In this document: piece after piece, positions 36,015-44,553 of the stretch
How positions within the stretch are numbered: the first letter of the stretch is position 1
Layout: every line of letters begins with the position of its first letter
NCBI RefSeq assembly: GCF_014385065.1
Contig: NZ_JACRTA010000001.1
Coordinates: forward strand, 310,001-374,000
Direction of reading: 5' to 3'
Length of the DNA: 64,000 nucleotides
From: Lentihominibacter hominis
Lineage (GTDB): Bacteria; Bacillota; Clostridia; Peptostreptococcales; Anaerovoracaceae
The notes under the pieces: model-generated
What the model saw: the letters and a program-made list of their open reading frames with translations, nothing else
Told to the model about the DNA's origin: nothing
Database searches by the model: none
Position numbers and translations under genes: made by a program

Positions 36015-37209
36015 TTATTCCTGCCTCCTCCAATATCTTATCCAATATCTCCTTTGGAGTATGAATATCACCGCCACATTTCGGCATAGATATAACAGCT
36101 TTATCCTTAAAAACTCTTTCTATTTCTCTGAAATATTTGCCTACATTCATCTCAGGCACTATGATAATATCAGCATTTTTTGCAGCCTCTTTGAGTAATT
36201 TTTCCGGAAACGGCCATACAGTGTTTATTTTCACCAACCCCACTTTAAGATGACTGTAATCTGTATGCAATGTTTCCTGCACACCTTTTCTGAAAAGGTC
36301 TTTTACAATCCTCAGTTTTGAAGCAATTCTTCCGTCCTTGACGCCTCTTGCCAGCTTTACGGCATTAAGTGAAGGTCTTGCGACCGAACCATAGGCCACG
36401 ATAGCTACATCAGCATCCTCCATAAAATACGTATCTATGCTTGCTATGATATCCGTATTATCTGATATTTTTCTGTTTATATCATTTATGAATTCACCGC
36501 TTCGCTTTGCCAAATGCCCTATCCTTCTGCCTTGTTCATCATGAAGCTGACCTTCAACCATGGTGTTTTTCCCCTGAAAAAAATCAGCCTGCGGAGATAC
36601 TACATATTGATGTTTCACACTTTCAATAATTTTCGAACCGCCCTCAACTGCTATCTTCTCTCTCATATGGCCTACTACCTCATCAGCCAAAACGATAACT
36701 GGTGTCCTGAATTGTTCTGCAAGTTCAAAAGCTCTCACTGTAAAATCGAACATTTCCTGAACAGAAGAAGGAGTAAGAACAATAATTTCATAATCACCAT
36801 GACTGCCATATCTGGCTTGATATATATCTTGTTGTGATGAAAGCGTCGGCTGGCCCGTTGAAGGGCCTCCTCTCTGAACATTTACTATCACTATGGGAGT
36901 TTCTGTTACTGCCGCAAACCCTATAGCTTCCTGCATCAATGTATATCCCGGACCTGACGTAGCTGTCATGGCTTTTTTTCCGCCCCACCTTGCACCTATT
37001 ATGGCACATGCAGATCCTATCTCGTCTTCCATCTGAATAAATGCACCGCCTGATTTCTGCATTTCTGCGGACATCATTTCTATGATTTCTGTCGACGGTG
37101 TTATAGGATATCCTGCAAAAAATCTGCAGCCTGCATAGATCGCTCCTTTAGCGCAAGCCTCATTCCCCTGCAGTACCAACTCTTTTTTTCTTAAGGATCG
37201 CCTTTCCAT
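36007..37209 (-). CDS. korA: 2-oxoacid:ferredoxin oxidoreductase, alpha subunit
   Basis: A 400-residue alpha subunit with pyrimidine-binding domain (about 10-190: GNEACAKGAIYAGCRFFAGYPITPSTEI; TATSGPGYTLMQE) and a C-terminal transketolase-like domain (about 260-400). It is the first gene of the set, AGAGG before the ATG. Arrangement alpha-beta-ferredoxin-gamma and sequence fit the Kor/Vor branch rather than pyruvate oxidoreductase. The complex would serve amino-acid fermentation or supply acyl-CoA for biosynthesis; reverse carboxylation is possible in anaerobes. Confidence 0.92.
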   Translation of the reverse strand: MERRSLRKKELVLQGNEACAKGAIYAGCRFFAGYPITPSTEIIEMMSAEMQKSGGAFIQMEDEIGSACAIIGARWGGKKAMTATSGPGYTLMQEAIGFAAVTETPIVIVNVQRGGPSTGQPTLSSQQDIYQARYGSHGDYEIIVLTPSSVQEMFDFTVRAFELAEQFRTPVIVLADEVVGHMREKIAVEGGSKIIESVKHQYVVSPQADFFQGKNTMVEGQLHDEQGRRIGHLAKRSGEFINDINRKISDNTDIIASIDTYFMEDADVAIVAYGSVARPSLNAVKLARGVKDGRIASKLRIVKDLFRKGVQETLHTDYSHLKVGLVKINTVWPFPEKLLKEAAKNADIIIVPEMNVGKYFREIERVFKDKAVISMPKCGGDIHTPKEILDKILEEAGINE

Positions 37210-37598
37210 TATCTGACCTCTCTGTTTTAACGATATAGCAAAATCATCTTCTGCTGCATTACATAAATATTACAGGATAATATTTCCCAAAGCCTCATTA
37301 CATTTTTAACTAATTTGCTATATTATTATGTTTGAATTTCCTTTTCTTTTTAATTTTAAAAAGCGCTCTTTTCCTTCTTATTTTCCTTAGGATAATATTA
37401 GCATTCCATTTTAGTAACTTCAAGGCAAAAACATTGAAATTCCAACATTCTTTTGTTTTAAAAAAGTATATTGTATCTTTGTATACAATCATATTTTAAT
37501 AAAATCATCATTAGGCAATACTGTGAATTAAAAGTATTACAAAAAAGACAACCGCAAATTTGTTACATTTGCAGATGTCTTTTTATAACAGTCTTTTT
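37210..37598. other. Intergenic region between korA and the nitrilase gene
   Basis: About 389 AT-rich bases with no credible gene; the only open frame (37310-37492, minus) is Lys/Asn/Ile-rich low-complexity coding and has no ribosome site. It probably carries the korA promoter on the right side of 37209 and contains the terminator at 37541-37586. Confidence 0.6.
37541..37586 (-). terminator. Terminator of the creatininase-symporter-nitrilase operon
   Basis: On the minus strand AAAGACATCTGCAAAT pairs with ATTTGCGGTTGTCTT around a short loop and is followed by a T run. It sits just beyond the nitrilase-like stop. Confidence 0.85.
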
Positions 37599-38423
37599 TT
37601 ATTTTATATCATAGACAGAAGGAACTCTGTTATGGAATGTTCCCAGAGCATCTCTTATCTGACTGGGATAATCTGAGTCTACATAAGCCTGAATAAATGA
37701 CGGTTTATCAGGCGCAGTGGCAACCGGTATTCCCCATGGATCAGCAATAAGGCTGCGTCCGCACATGTTGAGGGTATCACATACCTTGCCGAAAATATTT
37801 ACTCCCATCACATACATTCCGTTCTGAAGCGCAGCAGCTTTTATAAGATCCTGCCAATGATCAAAACGAGGCGAAAAAAATGCAGCCGGCACCATAAGAT
37901 ACTCTACACCTTTAAGGGCATAGGTTCTGGCCATTTCAGGAAATCTCACATCATAACACACCATAACACCAACTCGTCCGAAATCTGTATCAAATGTTAA
38001 AAGATTATCTCCTCTGGTTATCTGATACGATTCCTGTTCCTCACCTTTAGCATCCAGAACATCGAAAAGATGTATTTTATCATATGATCCTATGATATCA
38101 CCATTTCGGTCAAATACGAGGGAAGTATTATAAATATTTCCATCTTCCTGCTTATTGGCAACTGTGCCGCCTATTATATAAGTATCATAGGCTCTGGCAC
38201 GCATAGCCAGCATTTTTTTAATTTCTTCATTATATTCTTCTATTATCGGAGTATCCTTGCTCTCCGGAACAAAAGAAAAATATTCGGGAAATACTGCGAT
38301 GTCAACATATTTATATAAGCCCAAGGCTTCATCAAGCAATCCGAAAGCATCTTTCAGGTTTTTTTCCAGATCATATTTTGTAGGTGAATTCTGAATACCT
38401 ACGATACTTACCTTTCTACCCAT
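37599..38423 (-). CDS. Carbon-nitrogen hydrolase (nitrilase superfamily)
   Basis: A 274-residue amidase of the nitrilase superfamily. The catalytic triad is visible as E47 (FPEYF), K116 (YDKIHLF) and C156 (MVCYDVRFPE). Length and motifs fit the omega-amidase/predicted-carbon-nitrogen hydrolase branches, which split simple amides or N-carbamoyl compounds. It is the last gene of an operon with a creatininase-like and an RraA-like protein and an Na+/solute symporter, so it probably hydrolyses an amide intermediate of the imported compound. AAGGAG precedes the ATG. Confidence 0.88.
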   Translation of the reverse strand: MGRKVSIVGIQNSPTKYDLEKNLKDAFGLLDEALGLYKYVDIAVFPEYFSFVPESKDTPIIEEYNEEIKKMLAMRARAYDTYIIGGTVANKQEDGNIYNTSLVFDRNGDIIGSYDKIHLFDVLDAKGEEQESYQITRGDNLLTFDTDFGRVGVMVCYDVRFPEMARTYALKGVEYLMVPAAFFSPRFDHWQDLIKAAALQNGMYVMGVNIFGKVCDTLNMCGRSLIADPWGIPVATAPDKPSFIQAYVDSDYPSQIRDALGTFHNRVPSVYDIK

Positions 38424-38443
38424 AATCTAACTCCTTATCATTA

Positions 38444-39100
38444 CTAAAGCGGATATTCGGGAACATAAAGCTGCTGAAGCGTCGCTCCTTCGAGAACTTC
38501 CTTTTTCTCTCCGGACTCCTGAGCCTGATCGGAAATAGCCGTATCCAGCAATTCTTCTGCCTCGAAATCGCGCAGCACCAATATTCCGTTCCTATCTGCC
38601 ATTATCATATCCCCGGGATGAACCACTACGCCTCCACATGAGACATCATAATTTATCTCACCACAGTCATGTATAAACTTAGTCGTCAGAGCGCTTACAC
38701 CTCTGGCAAATACAGGAATACCGATTTCCTCTATCTCTTCAAAATCTGTCATAGGGCCATCTATCACTATAGCACTGACTTTCCTTGTATTAGCACACAG
38801 CGCTACCATCTCTCCCACTGCGGCGTGAGTTTTGTCTCCACACCTGTCGATCACAATGATGTCACCTTCCTGAGCCATACTTACGGCGAGGTGCAAAGCT
38901 TTAGATTCTTCTGACGGTATTCTTACGGTCAAAGCATTTCCGAAAACTTTAGTCTCACGTCCGCACATAAACTTTATATCCGGATTCATGAATCCAAATT
39001 CCGTATAATGTCCCATGGCCGCTATATCAGCTTTCAATGCTTTCTCTGCCAGTCTCTCCGAAAGACCGTATTTTCTTTCCGCTATATTAATTTTCATCAT
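38444..39100 (-). CDS. RraA family protein (HMG/CHA aldolase-like)
   Basis: A 218-residue RraA-fold protein. Family members act as 4-hydroxy-4-methyl-2-oxoglutarate aldolases or oxaloacetate decarboxylases, or as RNase E regulator RraA. The glycine-rich GDKTHAAVGEM (about 88-98) and IDGPMTDF (113-120) mark the active site. The usual form of the latter, as I recall it, ends in Arg-Asp (xxDGxxRD); here the Arg is Thr (T118), so the standard aldolase reaction is in doubt. The ATGATG start overlaps the small membrane gene stop by 14 bases. The operon context points to a carbon skeleton step in catabolism. Confidence 0.8.
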   Translation of the reverse strand: MMKINIAERKYGLSERLAEKALKADIAAMGHYTEFGFMNPDIKFMCGRETKVFGNALTVRIPSEESKALHLAVSMAQEGDIIVIDRCGDKTHAAVGEMVALCANTRKVSAIVIDGPMTDFEEIEEIGIPVFARGVSALTTKFIHDCGEINYDVSCGGVVVHPGDMIMADRNGILVLRDFEAEELLDTAISDQAQESGEKKEVLEGATLQQLYVPEYPL

Positions 39101-39356
39101 TTGCCTTCTCTTCCTCCGCTGAAGCGCCGGCGCTCATAAGCCTATCAGCCTCAATCACGGCTTTTATGCCGTACCCTAAAACTATAGCTGCAGGAATGAT
39201 CAGCATTGCCGCGCACTCATATGCCAACCAATCCCACCTGTATATGAATCCCAGTATTATTATGACCGACTGTATAGCTATAACTATAAGAGATGCTGCC
39301 GTTACAATGGGGTCTTTTCCTATTCTCTCATTGTTTTTCCTCTGTTTGTTTTCCAT
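39087..39356 (-). CDS. Small membrane protein, symporter partner
   Basis: An 89-residue protein with two hydrophobic helices (about 18-38 and 45-67), a basic N-terminus and a Glu/Asn-rich tail. It lies between a sodium/solute symporter gene (2 bases away) and an RraA gene (overlapping). Similar small two-helix proteins (for example DUF997/YhdT next to pantothenate permease) accompany SSS symporters; I cannot confirm membership. It probably assembles with the symporter. GGGGG-rich site precedes the ATG. Confidence 0.7.
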   Translation of the reverse strand: MENKQRKNNERIGKDPIVTAASLIVIAIQSVIIILGFIYRWDWLAYECAAMLIIPAAIVLGYGIKAVIEADRLMSAGASAEEEKANDEN

Positions 39357-39358
39357 TT

Positions 39359-40807
39359 TTACACCCCCTGTTGAAGACCGGCAGTCCTGCCGCCTGCTCC
39401 TTTATAAGTTATCTTACATATGATCATATAAAGTATGAAAGAAGCTACCCAAGTGATATTGTTTGCAGGAACTCCTGTGCTTTCTGCCATTATGTAGTTC
39501 CAGAAAAGCCAGAAAGCGAAGCCAAATGCCATAGTAATCCAGCCTGCCTGAGGAGTCCTCTTCTTGTAGAACAGTCCGACAACAAGCGGAACAAAAAGAC
39601 CTGCCACTTGGAATCCCGTTACAAAGTAAATGGCATTTACTATTCCCGACATCCATTGAGAAGTTGCCAGCATGGAGAATATTATTATAATCACCGTCGC
39701 TACATTACTCCACTTTATCATCTTTTCATCACTTACTGATTTTCCGGTAAATGCTGTATAAAGATCCTTCGTACATGCCGCTGCCTGTACGAGAATATAA
39801 CTGGAAAGAGTAGACATTACTGCTGCTATAAGGCCTGCCACAAACAACCCTCTGAGACCTGTCGGAAGAGCTTCAAATACAGTCATCCAGAAAGCTCTGT
39901 AGAATTCTTCTCCCGGATGCAGAGTTCTTGCACAGAAACCTATCATTATAACTGCCGCAGAAAATACCAGCCACATAGGTATACAGAACATAAAAGAGCG
40001 TTTCGCCGTCTTTGCTGAATCAGAAGCAGAGAATCGCTGATACATCATCGGTTCTGTATATATCGCAAGTCCTATAAGAGCCCATGACAGTGCCGTAAGA
40101 CTGCTCATTCCTCCCATCGGCTCAAAAAGAGAAGGAGCTTCTGTTCCCAGTGATGAGAATATGGCATCCCATCCGCCTGTCATATTCATGACCATGATGA
40201 CTCCGATACCCACCGAAAAACTGATGAATCCCAGCTGGAATGTATCAGTCATAGTCACTGACCACATTCCCGAAGCCAATACATATATACCTACTATTAT
40301 CCCGGAAACCACTACAGATATAACTGTCGGCATATCGAACATCAGAGCCAGAAGCTGTGATATTACAGTTATATTAGCTCCGTTATAGAGCACTCCCGCC
40401 AGTACCGCTATAGTTGAAAAAACTTTAGCCTTTCTGTTGTACAGATATTCCATAAGATCAGGAATAGTCATTACATCCTCAGGAATCTTTCCTCTTACCA
40501 GCGGTGCTATCCACAGTGCAAACGGTATCCTTGATATGGTGCATGGTATTACATAAACTATCATTCCCGCTATACCTATAGTAGCTCCATATTCAGCCAC
40601 ACCTACCACAGAATATCCGTCATACCATGAAGTCATCATAGTACCGATAACCAGAGGCAAAGTCAAAGATCTCCCTGACAGAAAATAACTGCTCATACTG
40701 GCTCTTGCTTTACTCCTAAAACGGAGACCGATACCGATCATAAGCACAAAATATCCTACAAGGATAGCAGTATCAAAACCTCCCCAAGGCACATTAACGT
40801 GTAACAT
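39359..40807 (-). CDS. Sodium:solute symporter (SSS family)
   Basis: A 482-residue symporter with about 13 membrane helices. It begins after AAGGAGGAAAAA with the ATG at 40807; a TTG six codons earlier is not needed. Family signs are SYFLSGRSLTLPLVIGTMMTSWYDGYSVVG (about 38-67) and GLFVAGLIAAVMSTLSSYILVQAAA (about 317-341), which contains the Na2-site Ser/Thr residues. It imports an organic solute with Na+. The neighbouring amidohydrolases suggest a nitrogenous or amide-containing substrate such as a cyclic amide or hydantoin-like compound; this is inference. Confidence 0.9.
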   Translation of the reverse strand: MLHVNVPWGGFDTAILVGYFVLMIGIGLRFRSKARASMSSYFLSGRSLTLPLVIGTMMTSWYDGYSVVGVAEYGATIGIAGMIVYVIPCTISRIPFALWIAPLVRGKIPEDVMTIPDLMEYLYNRKAKVFSTIAVLAGVLYNGANITVISQLLALMFDMPTVISVVVSGIIVGIYVLASGMWSVTMTDTFQLGFISFSVGIGVIMVMNMTGGWDAIFSSLGTEAPSLFEPMGGMSSLTALSWALIGLAIYTEPMMYQRFSASDSAKTAKRSFMFCIPMWLVFSAAVIMIGFCARTLHPGEEFYRAFWMTVFEALPTGLRGLFVAGLIAAVMSTLSSYILVQAAACTKDLYTAFTGKSVSDEKMIKWSNVATVIIIIFSMLATSQWMSGIVNAIYFVTGFQVAGLFVPLVVGLFYKKRTPQAGWITMAFGFAFWLFWNYIMAESTGVPANNITWVASFILYMIICKITYKGAGGRTAGLQQGV

Positions 40808-40825
40808 TTTTTCCTCCTTCTCCAA

Positions 40826-41554
40826 CTATTTCTTCCATTTTTCAAGAAATGCAACAATAGTCTTTACTGCGTTCTCTATCATCTTCTCGCCTTTTTCGGC
40901 GTTTCCTGCAAAAGGATCTCCAAGAACTGAAGTTTCTGTATCAGCCGTAAAATATTCATAAACATATAAGTTAGGGATTTCTTCGCCTGCTCTTCTTTCC
41001 TTCTTCATCATCTTTTCCTCTACGACAAGTTCAGGAAAAAGATATTTAAGAATAGATGTGCCCACTTCTGCGGCATGTCCCTGAGGAAAATCACTTTCCA
41101 TCAGTTCTTTATTGATGTTAAAAACAAATCTCCACCAGTCTATATGAGCACATTCCATACCGTGATCTCTCATGAATTCACATGCCACTTGATCTATAGC
41201 GCCTATATTTCCCACATGTCCGCACAGAAAAAGAACTTTCTTTATTCCCTGTCTTCTCAGACTTTCCATTACATCACGATAAAGAGATATGAGTGTCTGT
41301 GTCGACACGGTCAGTGTGCCTGTATAGCACATAAGGTCTTCAGAAAACCCATATGTTATCGGCGGGGCTACAAAACAGCCCGCCTCTTTGGCAGCTCTCT
41401 TGGCCACCTCATAAGTCACCATCCAATCAGATCCCATCGGAAGATGATGTCCGTACGCTTCCGTAGCTCCGACAGGAAATATAGCTGTATCCGACTCTTT
41501 AATAAACCTTCCGAATTCTTCAAGCGTCATTTCTGCAATAAGGTTTTTATCCAT
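40826..41554 (-). CDS. Creatininase-family amidohydrolase
   Basis: A 242-residue member of the creatininase family, metal-dependent hydrolases that open cyclic amides or act on formamides. The motif GATEAYGHHLPMGSD (29-43) gives E32 and D43 as ligands; CGHVGN (111-116) gives H113 and HAAEVGTS (160-167) gives E163. In classical creatininase the first motif reads EQHG; here the His position is Tyr34, so one usual ligand is replaced. The operon with a symporter and a nitrilase-like amidase supports a catabolic ring-opening role, while another family use (peptide-linked, as in mycofactocin) seems unlikely. Confidence 0.85.
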   Translation of the reverse strand: MDKNLIAEMTLEEFGRFIKESDTAIFPVGATEAYGHHLPMGSDWMVTYEVAKRAAKEAGCFVAPPITYGFSEDLMCYTGTLTVSTQTLISLYRDVMESLRRQGIKKVLFLCGHVGNIGAIDQVACEFMRDHGMECAHIDWWRFVFNINKELMESDFPQGHAAEVGTSILKYLFPELVVEEKMMKKERRAGEEIPNLYVYEYFTADTETSVLGDPFAGNAEKGEKMIENAVKTIVAFLEKWKK

Positions 41555-41592
41555 TGCCTGACCTCCTTCTAAAATATTTAATAATAATGAAT

Positions 41593-42168
41593 TTAATTAT
41601 ATACAAAATATGTTCCGTATCTGTCTGCCGGTATCCAGGCTTTCTTCTCCTTTCCTCCAAAGGAATACAGTACCTCATAATATGGCCTGTAAAACTTTTC
41701 TGATGATATGACTTCCAGTTCCGGCGGTTTCTTATATTTTGACAGAAGAACTTTCCATCTGGCATCCACGACGGCTTTCTTCACAGCTTGTTCATCAGAA
41801 AAAAATTCTTCCTCTATCAAATCTCCTTCTATACTTTTTCTTATAATTTTTAGCTTAATATTATCCTCTATGACGCCTGTCCCCTTTTTATCATCAACAA
41901 TAAAAGTAAGACGCCCTTTATCGGTCCTTCTTGCGCTGAAATATGAAACGGAGTATTGCAGAACAACTTTCCTGCACGGCACATAACAAAATCTCGTACT
42001 TACAATACGAGGTCTGAACAGGAACATTTTTTTTGGCACTAAATCACCAAGCTCACTTTCACTGACAGTTATCTCAGTTACATGATTTTTAACCAAAGTC
42101 TTACCTTCCTCTTCAATAACAGTTTTTTTGCTTTTCAGTCTTTTTACAGATTTTTTTACTTCTTTCAT
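41593..42168 (-). CDS. Protein of unknown function, first gene of the creatininase operon
   Basis: A 191-residue protein that I do not recognise. It has a Lys-rich N-terminal stretch (1-25), then a mostly beta-strand region with basic residues around RPRIVSTRFCYVPCRKVV (about 53-70; two Cys four residues apart) and a second half that ends in FYRPYYEVLYSFGG and a Trp-Ile-Pro-Ala-Asp-Arg segment. No signal peptide or membrane helix. GAGG precedes the ATG by 8 bases. It is 38 bases upstream of the creatininase-like gene on the same strand, and divergent from the 497-residue HTH gene, so it probably belongs to the same operon. Confidence 0.75.
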   Translation of the reverse strand: MKEVKKSVKRLKSKKTVIEEEGKTLVKNHVTEITVSESELGDLVPKKMFLFRPRIVSTRFCYVPCRKVVLQYSVSYFSARRTDKGRLTFIVDDKKGTGVIEDNIKLKIIRKSIEGDLIEEEFFSDEQAVKKAVVDARWKVLLSKYKKPPELEVISSEKFYRPYYEVLYSFGGKEKKAWIPADRYGTYFVYN

Positions 42169-42314
42169 AGTTTCTACCTCGTTAAACCTTTACTTCTAAA
42201 TTTTATTATTACTTTTATTTTAGGGCAATACAAAAGCGTCAATTGTCTGTCATTTTATATTGACAAAAAAATGACACCACTCTATACTTATGGTATGATA
42301 AAGGAGTTACTGTC
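42169..42314. promoter_or_regulatory. Divergent promoter region with an inverted repeat
   Basis: 146 bases between the catabolic operon and the HTH gene. The plus-strand promoter is TTGACA (42260-42265), 17 bases, TATACT (42283-42288). A minus-strand promoter may be TTGACG (42242-42237), 17 bases, AATAAA (42219-42214). A 9-base inverted repeat TGTCATTTT / AAAATGACA (42248-42256 and 42268-42276) brackets the plus-strand -35 box and would suit a dimeric repressor acting on both promoters. Confidence 0.65.
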
Positions 42315-43808
42315 ATGAAAGAAAAATCTTATACACAGCTTTCCCTTATTCTCGATCATCTCTTTATCAAATCCAAGGATCTGGCTTCGGCTATCCACGT
42401 TGATGCTTCCATGGTAAGCAGATGGAGAACGGGAAAAAGGATACTTAGCAACAGATCTGAACATTATGCCAACATCATAAATTTTATACTGTACTGGGAT
42501 GAACGGATGAATTATCAGAATATCGCCACCTTTCTCATAGATTATTATCCTAATAATTCTTATGAAACGAGAGATGATTTTCACAGCGCCATAGATATGT
42601 GGCTTTCCGAAAAGAAAATATCGCCTTCTTCTCCTCCGGAATATCCTCCCGTATCCTCTCCTGCCATGAATATACAGCTTAATATCTTGGATACCACACT
42701 CCAAAAAAAGAAAGCTATGCTGTATCTGCTGGATGTCGCCCTCTCTCTTTCAGACAGCAGAAATCTTTACATACTCATGGATACCTTTGCAGACAAACTT
42801 CTAAATGAAGAAGACTTTTACAGCAAATGGATAGAACGTCTGAAGATGGTAACATCTAAAGGAATCACTGTCCACTTCATATACAGCAGCTACTTCTTAG
42901 GATCCTCCATCATCAACATGGACAATTTTCTGAAGCTCTGTTTCTCCGAAAATTATCATGCATATTATATGGCAAAGGCAAGCGGACATCCCTTCATGCT
43001 TTGTGTCTTGGAAGAAAGCTTTGCTATAACTAATTTTGTACATATACCTGATGAGAAAACATCAAGCTTCTTCACATTTTCTGACAGAAAACTTCTTTAC
43101 AGATTCCAGCATTATTATCTGGAACAACTCAATAACTGTACTTCTTTTCTTAATTATTACAACTATCCGAACCATTTCTTCGATCATATGGATTTTTCTT
43201 CAGATGCAAAACGAAAGCTTTGCTGCTATGATCCTACGCCTTTTCTGTTTCCTGTGCCTCCTGAATTTTTCAAGGAGATCTTGGATTATAATGGTTTCGA
43301 TGACGAATCTGCTTCTCTTATCATGAAACGATATATGTCCATAATATACGAACCATTCATGAGCGCCGATAACGTTTTTACTCATAATATCATACTGGAT
43401 ATCAGTGAAATGGCAAGAGCTCTCAGATCTGCAGATCAAATTATCATGTGCAAGATATTGACAGACGAAGAAATAGTAATACCGAGAAAATTCTTCTCAG
43501 GATATGTTCAGTACATATATGATTTTATCCGAAAACATATGAAAAGTGGGAACCCTCCTTTCGATATATTTCTCATCACGGACAGCAATATGTCACTTCC
43601 CCGTGACTCCTCCGTATTCACTGTGGACAGTCTCTTTGCATATATCCATTCATACTCCATGAACAGATATCTGATGATAACTAATCCGGCCATTGCAACA
43701 GATATGTATCGCTATATAAAAAAGGCGTGGGACAAACTGCCTGAAGAAAATCACTATACGAAAAGCAGCCTTTTGCTTCTCGAAAAGTTGCTTCGCACTT
43801 TATCATAA
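42315..43808 (+). CDS. Large HTH protein, putative regulator of the divergent operon
   Basis: A 497-residue protein with an N-terminal XRE-like helix-turn-helix (about 5-50: SKDLASAIHVDASMVSRWRTGKR) and a large remainder that I do not recognise. The rest has no membrane helix; segments KGITVHFIYSSYF (about 178-190) and ILLEKLLRTL at the end suggest an alpha/beta sensor-like domain, and a cluster CCYDPTPFLFPVPPEFF around 300. AAGGAG precedes the ATG. It is divergent from the creatininase/symporter operon across a 146-base region with a strong promoter and a 9-base inverted repeat, which suggests it controls that operon and itself. Effector unknown. Confidence 0.75.
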   Translation: MKEKSYTQLSLILDHLFIKSKDLASAIHVDASMVSRWRTGKRILSNRSEHYANIINFILYWDERMNYQNIATFLIDYYPNNSYETRDDFHSAIDMWLSEKKISPSSPPEYPPVSSPAMNIQLNILDTTLQKKKAMLYLLDVALSLSDSRNLYILMDTFADKLLNEEDFYSKWIERLKMVTSKGITVHFIYSSYFLGSSIINMDNFLKLCFSENYHAYYMAKASGHPFMLCVLEESFAITNFVHIPDEKTSSFFTFSDRKLLYRFQHYYLEQLNNCTSFLNYYNYPNHFFDHMDFSSDAKRKLCCYDPTPFLFPVPPEFFKEILDYNGFDDESASLIMKRYMSIIYEPFMSADNVFTHNIILDISEMARALRSADQIIMCKILTDEEIVIPRKFFSGYVQYIYDFIRKHMKSGNPPFDIFLITDSNMSLPRDSSVFTVDSLFAYIHSYSMNRYLMITNPAIATDMYRYIKKAWDKLPEENHYTKSSLLLLEKLLRTLS

Positions 43809-43811
43809 CAC

Positions 43812-43860
43812 AAAAATACACCTGCAGATTCTTTCATCATATCTGTCAGGTGTATTTTAT
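43812..43860. terminator. Bidirectional terminator
   Basis: AAATACACCTG-AGAT pairs with ATCT-CAGGTGTATTT (43814-43829 and 43841-43856) between the convergent HTH and GntR genes, with T-rich flanks both ways. Confidence 0.85.
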
Positions 43861-43862
43861 TA

Positions 43863-44534
43863 TTACTTTTTCTGTATCTCTATCCAGCGTTCCTCAGCCC
43901 TTGTCCTTGAATTCTCAAGATGAATGCGCACAGCTTCAACTGCTCTTTCCGTATCTCTTGCTTCCAAAGCTTTATATATCTTCTCATGCTCGGCATATAT
44001 AGCCGGCAGATCAGCTTCCTTCTTTAAAGTATTCTTCCTCGCTATATGAACATAATCCTGATATGATTTTAATACTTGGACAATGAATCTGCTTTTTGTC
44101 ATCAAATATATCATATTATGAAAGTCTTCATTAGCTTTGAGAAGTTTTTCGTAAAAATTATTTTCTGTATAAAAACTCATGAGTACCAAATGGTCCCACA
44201 GACGAGCTAAATCTTCACTTCCGGCATTTTCTACGGCCCATGTTACAGCCAGCTGCTCTACAGATGATCTTACAGCATATATATCTGACATATCTCTCAT
44301 GGTGAATCCTTTAGCAAAACATCCCTTATTAGGAATATATTCTACAAGCTGCTCTTTTGAAAGCTGTTTAAATGCATCTCTTACAGGTGTTCTGCTTACT
44401 TTCAGATCTTTCGCTATCTTACTTTCAATCAGCTTTTCTCCCATAGGATACTCGCCGTTTATGATCCTGGCTCTCAGAATCTCTGTTACTTCTTCCGCAA
44501 GAGACGCCTCCCCCGCCAGTTTTTCATGTTGCAC
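43863..44534 (-). CDS. GntR-family (FadR subgroup) transcriptional regulator
   Basis: A 223-residue regulator starting at GTG 44534. The winged helix is at about 10-72 (VTEILRARIINGEYPMGEKL; KDLKVSRTPVRDAFKQL) and the FCD ligand-binding domain follows (about 80-215), with metal-type His residues in NEDFHNMIY and YAEHEKIY and the C-terminal AVRIHLENS. An in-frame ATG at 44585 overlaps the aldehyde dehydrogenase gene by 32 bases, but AAAAGGAG is placed exactly 7 bases before the GTG, which I prefer. It is the third gene of the cat1-sucD operon and probably controls it. Confidence 0.85.
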   Translation of the reverse strand: MQHEKLAGEASLAEEVTEILRARIINGEYPMGEKLIESKIAKDLKVSRTPVRDAFKQLSKEQLVEYIPNKGCFAKGFTMRDMSDIYAVRSSVEQLAVTWAVENAGSEDLARLWDHLVLMSFYTENNFYEKLLKANEDFHNMIYLMTKSRFIVQVLKSYQDYVHIARKNTLKKEADLPAIYAEHEKIYKALEARDTERAVEAVRIHLENSRTRAEERWIEIQKK

Positions 44535-44553
44535 TTTTGCTCTCCTTTTCCCT

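Noticed and set aside
37310..37492. A 60-residue minus-strand open frame in the korA-nitrilase gap
   Set aside because: Lys/Asn/Ile-rich composition from AT-rich DNA, no ribosome site, and no domain; treated as noncoding.
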